Positions 42,138 to 52,904 of a DNA stretch of 64,000 nt are shown piece after piece. The position numbers were made by a program, and so were the translations under genes. The notes beneath the pieces were generated by a model, which searched no databases, was not told where the DNA came from, and saw only the letters and a program-made list of their open reading frames with translations. The stretch covers positions 27,182,715-27,246,714 of the forward strand of contig OX463829.1 in NCBI GenBank assembly GCA_949825045.1, in the 5' to 3' direction. Each line of letters starts with the position of its first letter. Within the stretch, counting starts at the first letter, position 1. This DNA is from Argyresthia goedartella. Its lineage: Eukaryota > Arthropoda > Insecta > Lepidoptera > Argyresthiidae.

Positions 42138-42835
42138 GGAAACTATCGTGCGGGTAGTACCGTCTGGCCGAGACGGGTACTAGATGGGTGTCCGTTTCTA
42201 TGTGGCATTTGTCTCCGGCACTTACCTGTTTCGGATGACACGTTAAGCTGTAGGTCCCGGCTAATATCGCTACTCAGTGGTTGAAGTCGTAAAGCTGTGT
42301 CAGAATCCCTCGTAGGCACGTTAAGCTGTAGGTCCCGGCTAATATCGCTACTCAGTGGTTGAAGTCGTAAAGCTGTGTCAGAATCCCTCGTAGGCACGTT
42401 AAGCTGTAGGACCCGGCTATTATCGCTACTCAGTGGTTGAAGTCGTAAAGCTGTGTCAGAATCCCTCGTAGGCACGTTAAGCTGTAGGTCCCGGCTGATA
42501 TCGCTACTCAGTGGTTGAAGTCGTAAAGCTGTGTCAGAATCCCTCGTAGGCACGTTAAGCTGTAGGTCCCGGCTACTATCGCTACTTAGTGGTTGAAGTC
42601 GTAAAGCTGTGTCAGAATCCCTCGTAGGCACGTTAAGCTGTAGGTCCCGGCTAATATCGCTACTCAGTGGTAGAAGTCGTAAAGCTGTGTCAGAATCCTT
42701 CGTAGGCAGCTTGATAACTTCTGAGAGTCGGGTTGACCACTAGCCTGACACACTCCATCAACCCGCGCGTATCTAGGTAAAGGCCTGTGCCCCTCGATGG
42801 GGACATTTATGGGCTATATTTATTATTTATTTATC
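42138..42835 (-). repeat. Unnamed interspersed repeat X, with internal expansion
   Basis: Shares its whole length with 45863-47757 in the opposite orientation: 'tctggccgagacggg', 'gcacgttaagctgtaggtcc', 'gcagcttgataacttctgag', 'gcccctcgatggggac' and a TTATTATTTATT end. The simple-repeat end suggests a retroposon; no tRNA-like boxes or coding domain were found. Confidence 0.75.
42239..42706. repeat. Minisatellite, 6 x 78 bp
   Basis: The unit starts CACGTTAAGCTGTAGGTCCC and repeats at 42239, 42317, 42395, 42473, 42551 and 42629. The second repeat-X copy has a single unit, so the array arose within this copy. 78 is a multiple of three, which leaves an open minus-strand frame with 26-residue repeats; I regard that as accidental. 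Confidence 0.95.
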
Positions 42836-43274
42836 GATAAACCCTCCTTTCCATCCTCTGGAAGAAACCACATGTTAAAGATAAGATCACTTGCGTCGAA
42901 ATTGTTAATGTGATTCTTTAATTTCCTCCTGTAATATGTTTCTTTTGAGCAATGGAGAATATACGAATATTCCATTTTCATGAGTAAATTATATTAAAAA
43001 TTCTATCTCATACCATTCCTACATGGACTATGCAATGCATTACAAAAGGACAATGAAAAATGGATCTAATTGAGAATTATTACAGTATATTCTATTGAAA
43101 ACGTAGGGTTTTCCTGGATTAGTTCCACTGTTGACACTAGATATGTTAAATGGTACAATAGTAGTAGTGTGAAAAAGCTTCATAAGCGCAGTGCAGTCAG
43201 TCTCAAGTGTTGTCATCAATACATATCTATCTATTTATCTATTCAACCTCCCGCACCCACTGTTAAGTATAGGC
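42836..43274. other. No recognisable feature
   Basis: AT-rich, short frames only. Confidence 0.4.
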
Positions 43275-43995
43275 CTCCTCTTCAGCACATCACCTGACGC
43301 GGTCCTGCGCCAGCCTCATCGGGCGGGTGGTCTGCCTCCTGGTCGAGTTGCGTCCTTTTGCCACCATTCCGTCACTGCTTTTGTCCGCCTTCCATCTCCC
43401 CTCCTGGCCAAGTGCCCACCCATCTCCACTTTAACCTCGTGATCCGCTTATCCACGTCTACGACCTTGGTTCGCCGTCGTATCTCCACGTTGGGTATACG
43501 GTCGAGAAGGGAGATTCCGAGCATGGCACGCTCCATTACTCTTTGTGCTACTCTGATTTTGGGCATGATAACCTTTGTGAGCGGCCATGTCTCGGATCCG
43601 TAAGTGAGTAAAGACATTGGTTGAACACCTTAGTTTTGAGGCATTGGGGATTTTAGACTTTAAGATGTCTTCCAATATGCTAAAAGCGGCCCAGCTGAAT
43701 GCGTCTCGAGATTTTTATTACTTGCGAGTGTTTCCCAAAAGATAAACTGTATCCAAGGTAGATGTAGTCGGCTACTGTCTTTAGCTGGCAGTTACCTACG
43801 ATTATTTTAGGTTTAGGACCTGCAAGATTTGACAATGTCTTGGTATTGGACACGTTCATTCTTAGGCCTACAGGCCGTAGATGTTAATTCCCTGCCCTTT
43901 CCAGTCGAGTGTCTTCAGCAAATCTTAGAGCACAAGAGTAAATAGTTTTGGGGAGATGGTGTCCCCTTGGTGAACAACCCGCCGATTGGCACGAA
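43275..43995 (-). pseudogene. RTE-type LINE, RT fragment with internal deletion
   Basis: Minus strand: VHQGDTISPKLFT (43975-43930, motif B region), then a deletion that removes the ADD motif, NVSNTKTLSNLAGPKPKIIV, QLKTVADYIYLGYSLSFGKH, LEDILKSKIPNASKL, SLLTYGSETWPLTK, AQRVMERAMLGISLLDRIPN and RITRLKWRWVG, then a scrambled C-terminus with CG-rich decay. Several frame changes. A different RTE subfamily from the copies at 4616 and 47808. Confidence 0.85.
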
Positions 43996-44351
43996 GTCAA
44001 AAAGGTTGTGCATTCGTACTTTTATTACTTGAAACTTTGCACAGCGGTTCTTAGCGTTCTTAGCGGTACTAAGCATGGCAGGATAACAATATATTTATAA
44101 TGTATACATTTATTTTCACATCTTTAATCACTTGTAAGGATATATCTCTTTCAGATACATTTTTTTTTCATTCACATCACATTCGAATGTAACCGCTTAG
44201 GTGAGAGCTGAAAACCAGTGCTGCTCTTAATAACCAATACACACTGAGCTTTGACCATTTCGCGTCAATGCAGCGCGCCTACATACCTACCTATATTCTT
44301 CTTTTTTGTTTTATTGTTTTATGTAAGAATTTTAAATTTGTTTTTGTTTTT
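43996..44351. other. No recognisable feature
   Basis: AT-rich flank; nothing shared with other repeats noted. Confidence 0.4.
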
Positions 44352-44775
44352 AGGGTTCCGTACCAGAAGGGTTCCAAACGGGACCCTATTACTAAGACTT
44401 CGCTGTCCGTCCGTCCGTCCGTCCGTCCGTCTGTCACCAGGCTGTATCTCAAGAACCTAGCTAGCTAGAGAGTTGAAATTTACACAGATTATGTATTTCT
44501 GTTGCCGCTATAACAACAAATACTAAAAAACAGGATAAAAGAAATATTTAAGGGGGCTCCCATACAACAATTCTTTCAATACCACATACAAACTTATGGA
44601 TGCACCTGGTTACGTACATGGAGTGTGAAAGTAACCGCACCAATAACTTTGTAAACAATATTTTGCTGTGAAAAATCCAAACTATTCACTCCACACCATC
44701 GCTTCCATTGAACGGTGGTACGGAACCCTTCGTGCGCAATTTAGACTCGCACTTGACCGTTTTTTTTTTTATTTT
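44352..44775 (+). repeat. Interspersed repeat D, near full length
   Basis: 'agggttccgtaccagaaggg', 'actaagacttcgctgtcc', (GTCC)n, 'gtcaccaggctgtatctc', and at the far end 'ggtacggaacccttcgtgcg', 'gactcgcacttgaccg' and a T run. The ends are partly inverted (GGTTCCGTACC / GGTACGGAACCC). Common in Lepidoptera to my recollection; perhaps Helitron-like, not proven. Confidence 0.7.
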
Positions 44776-45862
44776 GCTATCATTTAAGTTCTTTTGTAGT
44801 TGCATCTCCTTATCACTTTTAATTTGTAAGTTTGCTGCTTTGATGGAATAAAGGTTTGTATATCGATATATTTTAAATCCTCGCAACAAGCCCTTTCAGG
44901 TGATACGAAAAAAATATGGCGCTTTTTTCGAATCCATTTACTCGACTGCAAAGTCATTTACAGATTTGATTTTTAAATTAACGTTTATTGAGTATTTCAT
45001 TAAAATTCTCACAGAAGGAAAGCGCAATTGGGCGAAATTTTCTCGATAGAATTTAATTGCGAAGAGACCTCTTAATTGTTTTATTTTTCCTGTAATTCTG
45101 AAATCCTAACTTATTTTATTGCGGAATTGCATTCAAAATGTGGATATTATGTATTAGTAAACAGTCCTTGAAAATATTTTTGACAAAATAGCGTAGTTTA
45201 TTTTAAACAATATTTCTGTGGATTGGCGCTACGTTTTTTAATTTTCCCCCAATTCCGTCCCTCTCACACGAAACGGGTTGGAATACAGCTGTGCCCCTAC
45301 CATATACATTTTTCTTTAATTTTCCTGTATTATTTAATTAAAGACCATACATAATTTTTCAAAGTTTTAGTATCAGTATTTTCGGAATGGTCTTTTTTTG
45401 CCTGTTTTCTAAAATATTTATTTAATCAAGCATTTAAGGTTTATGAAAATATAATATTTGAGATCCTCACAACAAGCCCTTTTATTAGACATATCACACG
45501 ATACAGTTTGGAAAACAGCTGTGCCCCACGACTTAATCCATACATTTTAATTATTTTCCTCTAATATTTAAGTAAAGACCTACGTTATTCTTTTATTTAT
45601 TATTGTTATTATTTTTATATTTAAGGATCAGTTCTTTCGGAGGTAAGGGAGGGAGAATGGTCTTTTTTGCCAATTTTCTTAAATATTTTGTCAAATTAGC
45701 ATTTCAGGTTTATAAAAAATATATTTCAGAATCTCGCAACATCCTTATTAGACTTGTTACACGAAAATTTTCTGATTTACCTCTCAAAATTGCCTTCCCC
45801 CCTTCCCCCTTAAATTCAAAATACTTACGTAACACGTGTTTGGGTCATATAAATACATAAGT
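44776..45862. repeat. Degenerate direct repeats (about 230 bp period)
   Basis: 'acagctgtgcccc' at 45285 and 45515, 'aaagacc' with nearby 'atggtctttttt', and 'cctc(a/g)caacaagcccttt' at 44879 and 45464 recur in order, so 45280-45770 holds two diverged units and 44880 a partial one. The 45190-45240 portion relates inversely to 18800-18915. Confidence 0.55.
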
Positions 45863-45987
45863 AATAATAATAAATGTAGCCCATTAATGTGCCCATCGAG
45901 GGGCCTTTACCCGGATACGAGTAAGATTGAGCCATACTCCACCACGCTGGCTCAGTGCGGGTTGGTGGAAGGGTGTCGGGCTTGTGG

Positions 45988-46375
45988 CCTCTGGAGATTT
46001 TGAAATTGGCATTTGAGCAATTTAAAAAGCATGTTAAAGCGACTTTGTCGAAAAAGGGATATTACAATGTTCAAGATTACTTAAATGACAGGACTGTATG
46101 GGGTTAATCTGGCTCAACACAGACCTTGCTGTTAATAATTTTGTAATTATTTATTCCTGCTTATTAATCATAACAATTAAATTTTTCATATTTGTATTTG
46201 TCAAGCACAACCTATTGTTAAAAGAGATCTAAAAATCAATCTGTGGGAGTTTCTACGCCCTTCTTCTCCCACAGTGGTCCAATGTAGAGAAGCGGCAAAA
46301 AATGACGTTTGCTAATAAGTATATGTAAATATCTACAGTAATAAAGTACTTTGACTTTGAATTTGACTTTTGACT
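45988..46375 (+). mobile_element. LINE 3' end (family E/G) in repeat X
   Basis: Starts at CCTCTGGAGATTTTGAAATT, contains FEQFKKHVKATLSKKGYYNV and its stop, the UTR stem-loop at 46241-46274, and ends in TTTGAC repeats. TTGTGG flanks both ends (45982-45987 and 46376-46381), a target-site duplication. It gives the uninterrupted reference for the split copy at 30575-35855. Confidence 0.9.
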
Positions 46376-46530
46376 TTGTGGCCGACCCGTCTATCAGAAG
46401 TTATCAAGCTGCCCTATGAGGGCCTCTGACACAATTTTACGACTACTACCACCGAGTAGCGACGGTAGCCGGGACCTACAGCTTAACGTGTCATTCGAAA
46501 CACGGAAGCGTCCGAAATAAATGCCACTTA

Positions 46531-47684
46531 TGCCCGGTTCCTATATTTAACGGATCGTCATCCGCAAAAGGAACTGTCCGTTTTTCCCTAACCAACTACG
46601 AGTCGTTAATACCGTTCCACAATTTACTTTCTGTACCTTTTACCTACGGACGTCCGTTGGTCATAGATGTCATTGAAATACCGACGCGCCCTCTTCACTC
46701 AGAGATGTACGTTTCGTTATATGCAGGATTGAAATTTGTAATAAGATAAAGTTCAAGCCGATACTAATAATATTTACATACGAATTGATCTTAGAGTTCT
46801 CTAAACTTATGATGTTTATTAGAGCTATACGAACGCAGGCATCTTCGTGACATATTTTTTTCCTTACCAAACTTAATAGAATTCATAGAAAACATAACAA
46901 GAACGGAACGTTCAGCGCGCGAAAAAGACATTTGACTCGACATTGACATCCATCAATTGAAATATATATCCTGCAAAAAGTTTGAGTCTTCTTACAGTCG
47001 ACAAATTCTTCAAATAATACAAAGTGTTGGTTGGTTTACGCCGGTGAGTACCTATCATCTTCCCATTTGATTTATCTACAAATTTGTCTGCCGCCTAGTA
47101 GGCATGCACCGTTTTTGCCTCGGTGCCTAAATCTTCATTCAGGGCTAAGACTCAGGGATATTTCTGTCGGTTCTTTCGTTCTAGTGGCTCCCTCATGGCT
47201 GAGGATCGTGACCGTCATGGTTGTTGGTACGGGGCTTGTTCAGTGATCTCCCATTTGTTCTGTCCTGGGCTGCATGTTTTGCCTATTATCTTCTGCTGAG
47301 TCAGTCTCGCTGGAGTTCGATATAATTTCGAACACTTCTCTGTCACTATCTGATGAACTGGTCATTTTAAATTCAAAATTACAGCGAAAACAGTGAAATA
47401 TTAAATTTAACCGACCGAAATTGAGGGGTAACCAAGTGACATTACGAATAGTTATCTGGAAAGTCTACTGACGTTTAAAATATTTATAGGAACGCAACCA
47501 AGTGACATCTCCATGCAATACGCTTACGCTCCGTTGCCGGTAACCCTCCCATCCGTTAGTAGCCAGCCGTCGGTTGGTTGCATAACGAGACGTTTGTTAT
47601 AGGAACGGTTTTAGCTTACGCCTCGTAGAATTAACTACCATTCGTAACTAAAACGGATCGTTTTTGAAATATAGGAACCGGGCA
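46531..47684. mobile_element. DNA element, 1.15 kb, TTA target duplication (Harbinger-like)
   Basis: Ends TGCCCGGTTCCTATATTT and its exact inverse are at 46531-46548 and 47667-47684. TTA lies outside both (46528-46530, 47685-47687), and repeat X is continuous across it. A second inverted motif, ACGGATCG, lies just inside. A 3-bp TWA duplication fits PIF/Harbinger. No transposase domain is visible; one short minus-strand ORF (47367-47242) starts MTSSSDSDREVFEIISNSSE. Probably non-autonomous. Confidence 0.8.
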
Positions 47685-47807
47685 TTAGAAAGGACACCCA
47701 TCCGGTGCCCGTCTCGGCCAGATGTTACTACCCCCACGATCGTTTGCATACCCCTAGGCCAAGGACATAATTTAACAATTTTAGCCGTTTAATATTACTT
47801 ATAACTA

Positions 47808-48052
47808 AAATGTGACTGGGCCGGCCATGTTGCTCGGATGCTGCCGAATAGCTGGGCTAAGAGAGCCACAGACTGGCTCCCAGAAAATGCAAAGAGAAAG
47901 CGTGGCCGACCCAGGAAGAGATGGAGTGATGAGCTGGGTCTATGGGACAAGGAGTGGAGGGAGACCGCTCAGGATCGGATAGAGTGGAAGAGGGGGAGAG
48001 AGGCCTTTGCCCAGCAGTGGGACATGGTGGGCTCGTAATAATAAATAATATT
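47808..48052 (+). pseudogene. RTE-type LINE, C-terminal tail
   Basis: Starts KCDWAGHVARMLPNSWAKRA and runs through KRKRGRPRKRWSDELGLWD to AFAQQWDMVGS and stop, followed by TAATAATAAATAAT. Nearly the same protein as the end of 4616-5148. Strong 5' truncation. Confidence 0.85.
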
Positions 48053-48232
48053 ACTTTTATATACCTAGTACAGACACACGAGAGATCCTATAATGACTCC
48101 GGTTTTCCTTTTGAAGGTACGGAACCCTAAAAAGGGTAGAGGGAGTATTTACGACAGGGCCTTATCAAGGGTGAGCGTACAACAACAACTTTTAACACAA
48201 CTCCACGAGGTGCAACCGCGGGCAACGGCTAG

Positions 48233-48441
48233 TTAAACATAAATGTTCATAGACAGGCACATACATTGCGTCTGGCCCCACACTAGGATAGCCTGTGTCA
48301 TGGGAACCAGAAACAGCTACGTCACACACATATAAACATCCAAGACATGGGTATACATTTTCTTCCTCTTCGAACGGGATTCGAACCCGGATGCTTACGC
48401 CTGTGGAGGCAGAACTTCGACTGCTACGCCACCGAGTTCGT
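48233..48441 (-). repeat. tRNA-derived SINE (family B)
   Basis: Minus strand: A-box-like GGTGGCGTAGCAGTCG and B-box GGGTTCGAATCCCG, then 'cttggatgtttatatgtgtg', 'atcctagtgtggggcc' and 'atgtatgtgcctgtctatga'. The tail is short. Confidence 0.85.
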
Positions 48442-49033
48442 AATCGCAATTAAATCTTATAGGTTTTCATTGGTAGTGCAGTAAGTTTTCAGGTGACAAT
48501 CGATGTTATTATTAGGTTTATTTGAACTTTCTACGCAATTGGTTTGTAACTTATAAACTTGGTTCTACTTTACTATCCTTTATGAGATTTTTCTCAGCGT
48601 TCGCTGATAAATGAATAATATAGTGATAGAATTCTGAAGCGCATTTACAGATTCTATTTTCAAACTCGTTACTTTTTAATTTAAATGCAATTTCAACTTT
48701 TTTAATAAAAGAGCGAAGTTTATTAGTTTTTGTGTAGTTATTTTTCATTTGTTTTCAAAAAAGGTAAGTAATATAAAGTTTAGGTTATTTTATATCAAGA
48801 AGCTTACTAAACTCTTTCATTTTATTCTTTGCTAGACGCTCATGTTTGACCGGTATCTATGTATAGGTACATATGTACGAACTTATGTATGTAAGTATGT
48901 TCATTTGTGTCACCAGAACATCTAAACTACTTGACCGTCTTGATCTCCAACTATTTATATGCTGTGATGTCACAATAAATTCAATATGACACCTTCTGGA
49001 AGAAGGAATAGTGATTGGTTTAAAAAAAGTTTT
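48442..49033. other. No recognisable feature
   Basis: AT-rich; no shared repeat found. Confidence 0.4.
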
Positions 49034-49302
49034 TGACGACGACGACGACCCGAATGGTCGAGGCGGTAGTGACCCTGCCTACGAAGCCAAGGGTCCCGGG
49101 TTCGAGTCCCGGTGGGGGCAAATATTTGTTTGACGGGAACAGATATTTGTACCCTAGTCATGGTTGTTTATCTATCGAAGTATAATATTTATCTACATAA
49201 GTATATGTATCGTTGTCTAGTACTTAAGATACAGGGAATCCTAGTTTGGGGCTAGATCAATGTGTGTAAATAGTGTCCAAGTTATTATTATTATTATTAT
49301 GA
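49034..49302 (+). repeat. tRNA-derived SINE (family A), full length
   Basis: A (GAC)n run leads into CCCGAATGGTCGAGGCGG (A-box-like) and GGGTTCGAGTCCCGG (B-box). The body matches 36618-40642 without interruption and ends in (TTA)n. Confidence 0.9.
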
Positions 49303-49427
49303 ACAGTGCCGAGTTGAGAATCAAACGCGTGAGAGCTTGCTTTGCTTGCATTTAGTGACATCATTAGAAGTGTATTAAACTCCTTAGAGAGCGAAGTTTT
49401 TGTAGGCGGGTTTCAGTTTTCGAATTT

Positions 49428-49489
49428 TTATAATAATAATAATACCTTGGACACTATTTACACACATTGATCTAGCCCCAAACTAGATT
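49428..49489 (-). repeat. SINE-A 3' fragment
   Basis: (TAA)n then 'ccttggacactatttacaca' and 'tgatctagccccaaac', the reverse of the SINE-A tail. It faces the copy at 49034-49302. Confidence 0.8.
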
Positions 49490-50091
49490 ATGTGGGATAC
49501 TGAAGACGTCAAAACTAACTAACTAACCACGGAACTAACTAAACTAACCACCTAAACTGAAAGCTTAAAATCAAATATAAATATGTTATATTAACAACCT
49601 CGTTTAAAAAATATATATATTTAGTAGTGACATCTCTGGAATCGGTCTGAATGTTCGTCTATCTAGAACTATAGGCAAATAGTTACCACAAAAAAATAAA
49701 CTACTTTTCAACAGTTGATTAAAAACAAAAATGTATGTGATTTGACGTTTGTTTTGAGGTTAAAGGCTGTTTAATATTTTTGTGGTTACACGAATAGTAT
49801 TCAATGCAATGTTTGCTTTTGTTTATTCCTTGCTTTGTGCTTCCATTCGTTGACTCTGACATAAAACTTATGAACTCTTGCTGCCACGGCACAATGGAGA
49901 TGCTCCACAAGATTGGAGAAAAAATGTCCATTAAAACTATCTCATTGCTAGTTCATCAGCCCTTGCTGCTTGAAGTAGTGACGTATCGTATTGTGACGTG
50001 GGAAAGTGAAGGACAGAGCTAGACGCTATAGATAGTTCTGTCCCTTATATCCTACCTCACAACACATTATCGATTACTATAAATATAAAAA
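49490..50091. other. No recognisable gene
   Basis: Overlapping short frames on both strands at 49719-50020 have no domain I recognise. Confidence 0.4.
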
Positions 50092-50900
50092 CGGTCAAGT
50101 GCGAGTAGGACGTCGCACCGGCACACGAAGGGTTCCATACCATTGTACACGGAAAAATGGTAAAACGACCGTATTTTGTACGAGTATAACTTTTTAATTA
50201 TTAATAATAAAATATTAAATACATTGAAACATTGAAACATATTTATTGGTAAGTGTCAATTACATCAGATTATAAATAAAAAAATATTAATATACATCTG
50301 TATAAAAAATGTCAGACATATTAACAGTCATTCTATAAATTAAGATAACATTACTGGGTAGAGTTTTGTGTATGTAGTATGTAAGTATTGAACTATGTGC
50401 TTACTCAGGTTAACAAACCTCTTTACTTATTGAAACCGGAAATGGATAGAACTTAAGTAACTTATTTACAGAAATAAAATCAAATATGATAAAAACTTAA
50501 TAATATTTATTATAATTCGAATGGGACTTCAATTCGAATGAAATTAATCGTACTTCAATTAACTAAGCATAAAACTCAATACCAGCAATTAAAGATATCT
50601 TCCGATAATATCGGAAGAGCCGTTCTGTTCACCGGTAAAAGAATAAAAAAATGGCACAGAAAATGGCCATACAAATAATCTCTTGCATGGGTACTACTTT
50701 TAATTCTTAAAAACCCGTATGTTTTATTATTTGTTGTTATAGCAGCAATAGAAATACACCCTCGTGTACATTTCAGCTCTCTACTTATTTCAGTTGATGC
50801 AATAGAGCCCGGTGATGGAAGGACAGACGGACGGATGGACAGCGGAGGCTTAGTAAGAGGGTCCCATTTGGCACCCTTTGGGTACGGAACCCTAGAAACT
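50092..50900 (-). repeat. Interspersed repeat D, rearranged or split
   Basis: 'ggtcaagtgcgagtaggacg' and 'cgaagggttccatacc' at 50092-50145 are the far end of repeat D. Its other end lies at 50740-50900 ('gatgcaatagagcccggtga', GACGGACGGATGG, 'ggtacggaaccct'). Unrelated AT-rich DNA lies between. A 9-bp perfect hairpin TCTTCCGAT/ATCGGAAGA is at 50598-50618. Confidence 0.55.
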
Positions 50901-51269
50901 TGTTTGTGGTTACCTTGGCAATTCCAAGCAGGTTTACCTTTTCGATCATAACTCCTGAAGTTAAGAAAAATAAAAAAATAAAAAATGGAAAGAGTATATA
51001 AAGAGTTCTTTTCAACGATACGCTACATGACTTATTACGATGTTTTTTTTTCTTTTTGTCATTTTGCCCCCTCTAAGTTTTTGTTGTCATATATTTTTTC
51101 ATATTAGACTTGAACCATGTTGCGGTTATCAGGATAAGTAGTTTTGCAGAAGATTTAAAGACCTCATATAGCTTCTGAGAAAAGTTCCTGTGACTGTCGG
51201 GAGGACGGACGGACACGCTAGTGATCCTATTAGGGTTTCTCCTTTTCAGGTAGGAAACCCTAAAAATTA
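50901..51269. repeat. Fragment of repeat D-like sequence at 51150-51262
   Basis: 'gtcgggaggacggacggaca' and 'aggtaggaaaccctaaaa' look like a degraded repeat D end. The remainder is AT-rich and unassigned. Confidence 0.45.
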
Positions 51270-51600
51270 AAACACCCTCTTTAAGTCTAAAATTTGCAGA
51301 ATAGTTTCTTTATCAAGCTTATAACTTTAGAACCACAAATCCAATTTTAATAAAACTTTCAACCATAACAATTCGTCTGGGCATTTGAGCGCTAGAGTGC
51401 CACAGACATACAGACAAAAGTCAAAGTCAAAGTACTTTATTACTGTAGATATTTACATATACTTAACAAACGTAATTTTTTGCCTCTTCTCTACCTTGGA
51501 CCACGCTTCAAACTTAATAAAAATTTACATACTTCAAAGTTCAACTTCAACTTAAGACTTCAAACTTATAACACGCCTCTTTTTTCGTCGGGATTTAAAA
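51270..51600. repeat. Interspersed repeat F, split by a LINE 3' tail
   Basis: 'gtctaaaatttgcagaatag', 'gaaccacaaatccaatttta', 'gagcgctagagtgccacaga' to 51416, then 'acgcttcaaactt' from 51503 and 'ttcgtcgggatttaaaaa'. The break falls inside the CAGA motif. Confidence 0.75.
51417..51502 (-). mobile_element. LINE 3' tail (family E/G), 86 bp
   Basis: AAAGTCAAAGTCAAAG is the reverse of the TTTGAC tail; then 'tttattactgtagatattta' and 'cctcttctctacc...ggacc' are the reverse of the end of the UTR. It stops just before the stem-loop. The extreme 5' truncation inside repeat F has clean junctions. Confidence 0.85.
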
Positions 51601-51730
51601 AGGTTACTGTTGCGACCGACTGTTTAGTATACTAACGAAACAGTCGGCGCTCACTGTCCGCGGTAGAACGAAATACCTACGCGAAGGTATTTGACAATAA
51701 ATGAAGACACGTGTCTCAAGCTGAACCAAT

Positions 51731-51903
51731 TTCAACATAAACTTTTGACAATACCTGAATTGTATATTTCCAGAAGTTGTTTTTTATATAATCAATTTTG
51801 TGTTAAAAAGACAGCATTTCAACATAAACGTTTGACAATACCAGAATTGTATATTTCCAGAAGTTGTATTTTATAAACTCAATTTTGTGTTAAAAGACAG
51901 CAT
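51731..51903. repeat. 87-bp tandem duplication
   Basis: 'ttcaacataaac...ttgaca' to 'ttaaaa(a)gacagca' occurs at 51731 and 51818 with few differences. Confidence 0.9.
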
Positions 51904-52460
51904 ATGACCTCACATGCTAGCAGTTAATAGAATAGAACTCGTGAACAAAATTACCGTTTTGACAGTTTCTAAAAAGTACCTTTTTTGACTAGCAGTAAAA
52001 TACCGTATTAAATGGGTGTTAGGTAAATTTTCCATCAATTGTTTGAGTTGAGTCGCTAGCTCATCTTTTTCACAAAAGTGGCAAGTTGAGCAGACCTAGT
52101 AGCCATTGTGGCTTTTAACCTCTGAGATCCCACCAACACTATGTCAAAATATATTTATTAATCGGCTTCGGACTCGATTACCAAGCCACAAGGTTTTAAA
52201 TATGTGGCCGATTTGCAAGGTCAATGTTCTCAAATGGCTAGTCAAAAGGTCATTACACTTTGCAAAAAACCTAACCTAAAGAATTTAACTGCCATAAAGC
52301 CGTAATAGAAGTGACTAACAGCCTCTTGAGTGGCTTGTGGCTCATTCAGTATTTCAGTTAGGTTTATTATTTTCCATTGCCTTTTGACATCTGCTTCTTA
52401 TTCATCTGCATATATAGCTCATCTGGATACCTGAACTATGTTTAATTTTATACATATATT
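51904..52460. other. Unassigned; relic of TTAACCTCT MITE at 52118-52230
   Basis: 'ttttaacctctgagatccca' and 'taccaagccacaaggtttta' resemble the MITE at 16029-16140 and 1685-1778. Otherwise unassigned. Confidence 0.45.
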
Positions 52461-52720
52461 GACGACCCGAATGGCCGAGTCGGCAGTGACCCTGCCTACG
52501 AAGCCAAGGGTCCCGGGTTCGAGTCCCGGTGGGGGCAAATATTTGTCTGATGAGAACGGATGTTTGTACCCTAATCATGGTTGCTTATCTATCTAAGTAT
52601 AATATTTATCTATATAAGTATGTGTAACGTTTTCTAGTACCCAAGATATAGGGAATCCTGGTTTGGGGCTATATCAATGTGTGTATAGTGTCCAACGTAT
52701 TATTATTTTATTATTATTAT
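52461..52720 (+). repeat. tRNA-derived SINE (family A), full length
   Basis: GACGACCCGAATGGCCGAG, a B-box GGGTTCGAGTCCCGG, 'gggggcaaatatttgtctga', body as in the other copies, and a TTATTATTATTA tail. Confidence 0.9.
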
Positions 52721-52904
52721 ATGTTATGACAATATTACACGATACAAATTGGACTTGTAAGACAATTGCAGACCGCAAATATATCACGCAAATTAAAATT
52801 TTACTTAATTATTGCATAAATATTTCATTTGTTGTCGAAATAATTTTCTGTTACTTACTCAATTAGGCGGTAAGACATTTGTGTAATAATAAATATGAAA
52901 TGAA

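Larger units (their letters stand above)
45863..47757 (+). repeat. Repeat X, split by a LINE tail and by a TTA-flanked DNA element
   Basis: Three pieces align in order to the reverse of 42138-42835: 45863-45987, 46376-46530 and 47685-47757. The central piece contains a single copy of the 78-bp unit ('tagccgggacctacagctta'). Confidence 0.8.

Noticed and set aside
42143..42631. 162-codon minus-strand ORF with 26-residue repeats
   Set aside because: It is the translation of a 78-bp minisatellite inside repeat X; the other repeat copy has one unit and no ORF. The open frame follows from 78 being divisible by three.
44400..44460. CRISPR-like short repeats (GTCC)n
   Set aside because: A simple microsatellite in an insect repeat with no spacers; the window is eukaryotic.
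49719..50022. Opposing ORFs of 70 and 72 codons
   Set aside because: No domain, and the flanks are AT-rich repeat-bearing DNA.
36618..52560. tRNA genes at SINE heads (e.g. 36640, 49070, 52490, 4150, 48390)
   Set aside because: A- and B-boxes are present, but each head continues into a repeated body and simple tail, and acceptor-stem pairing is not evident; these are SINE promoters.
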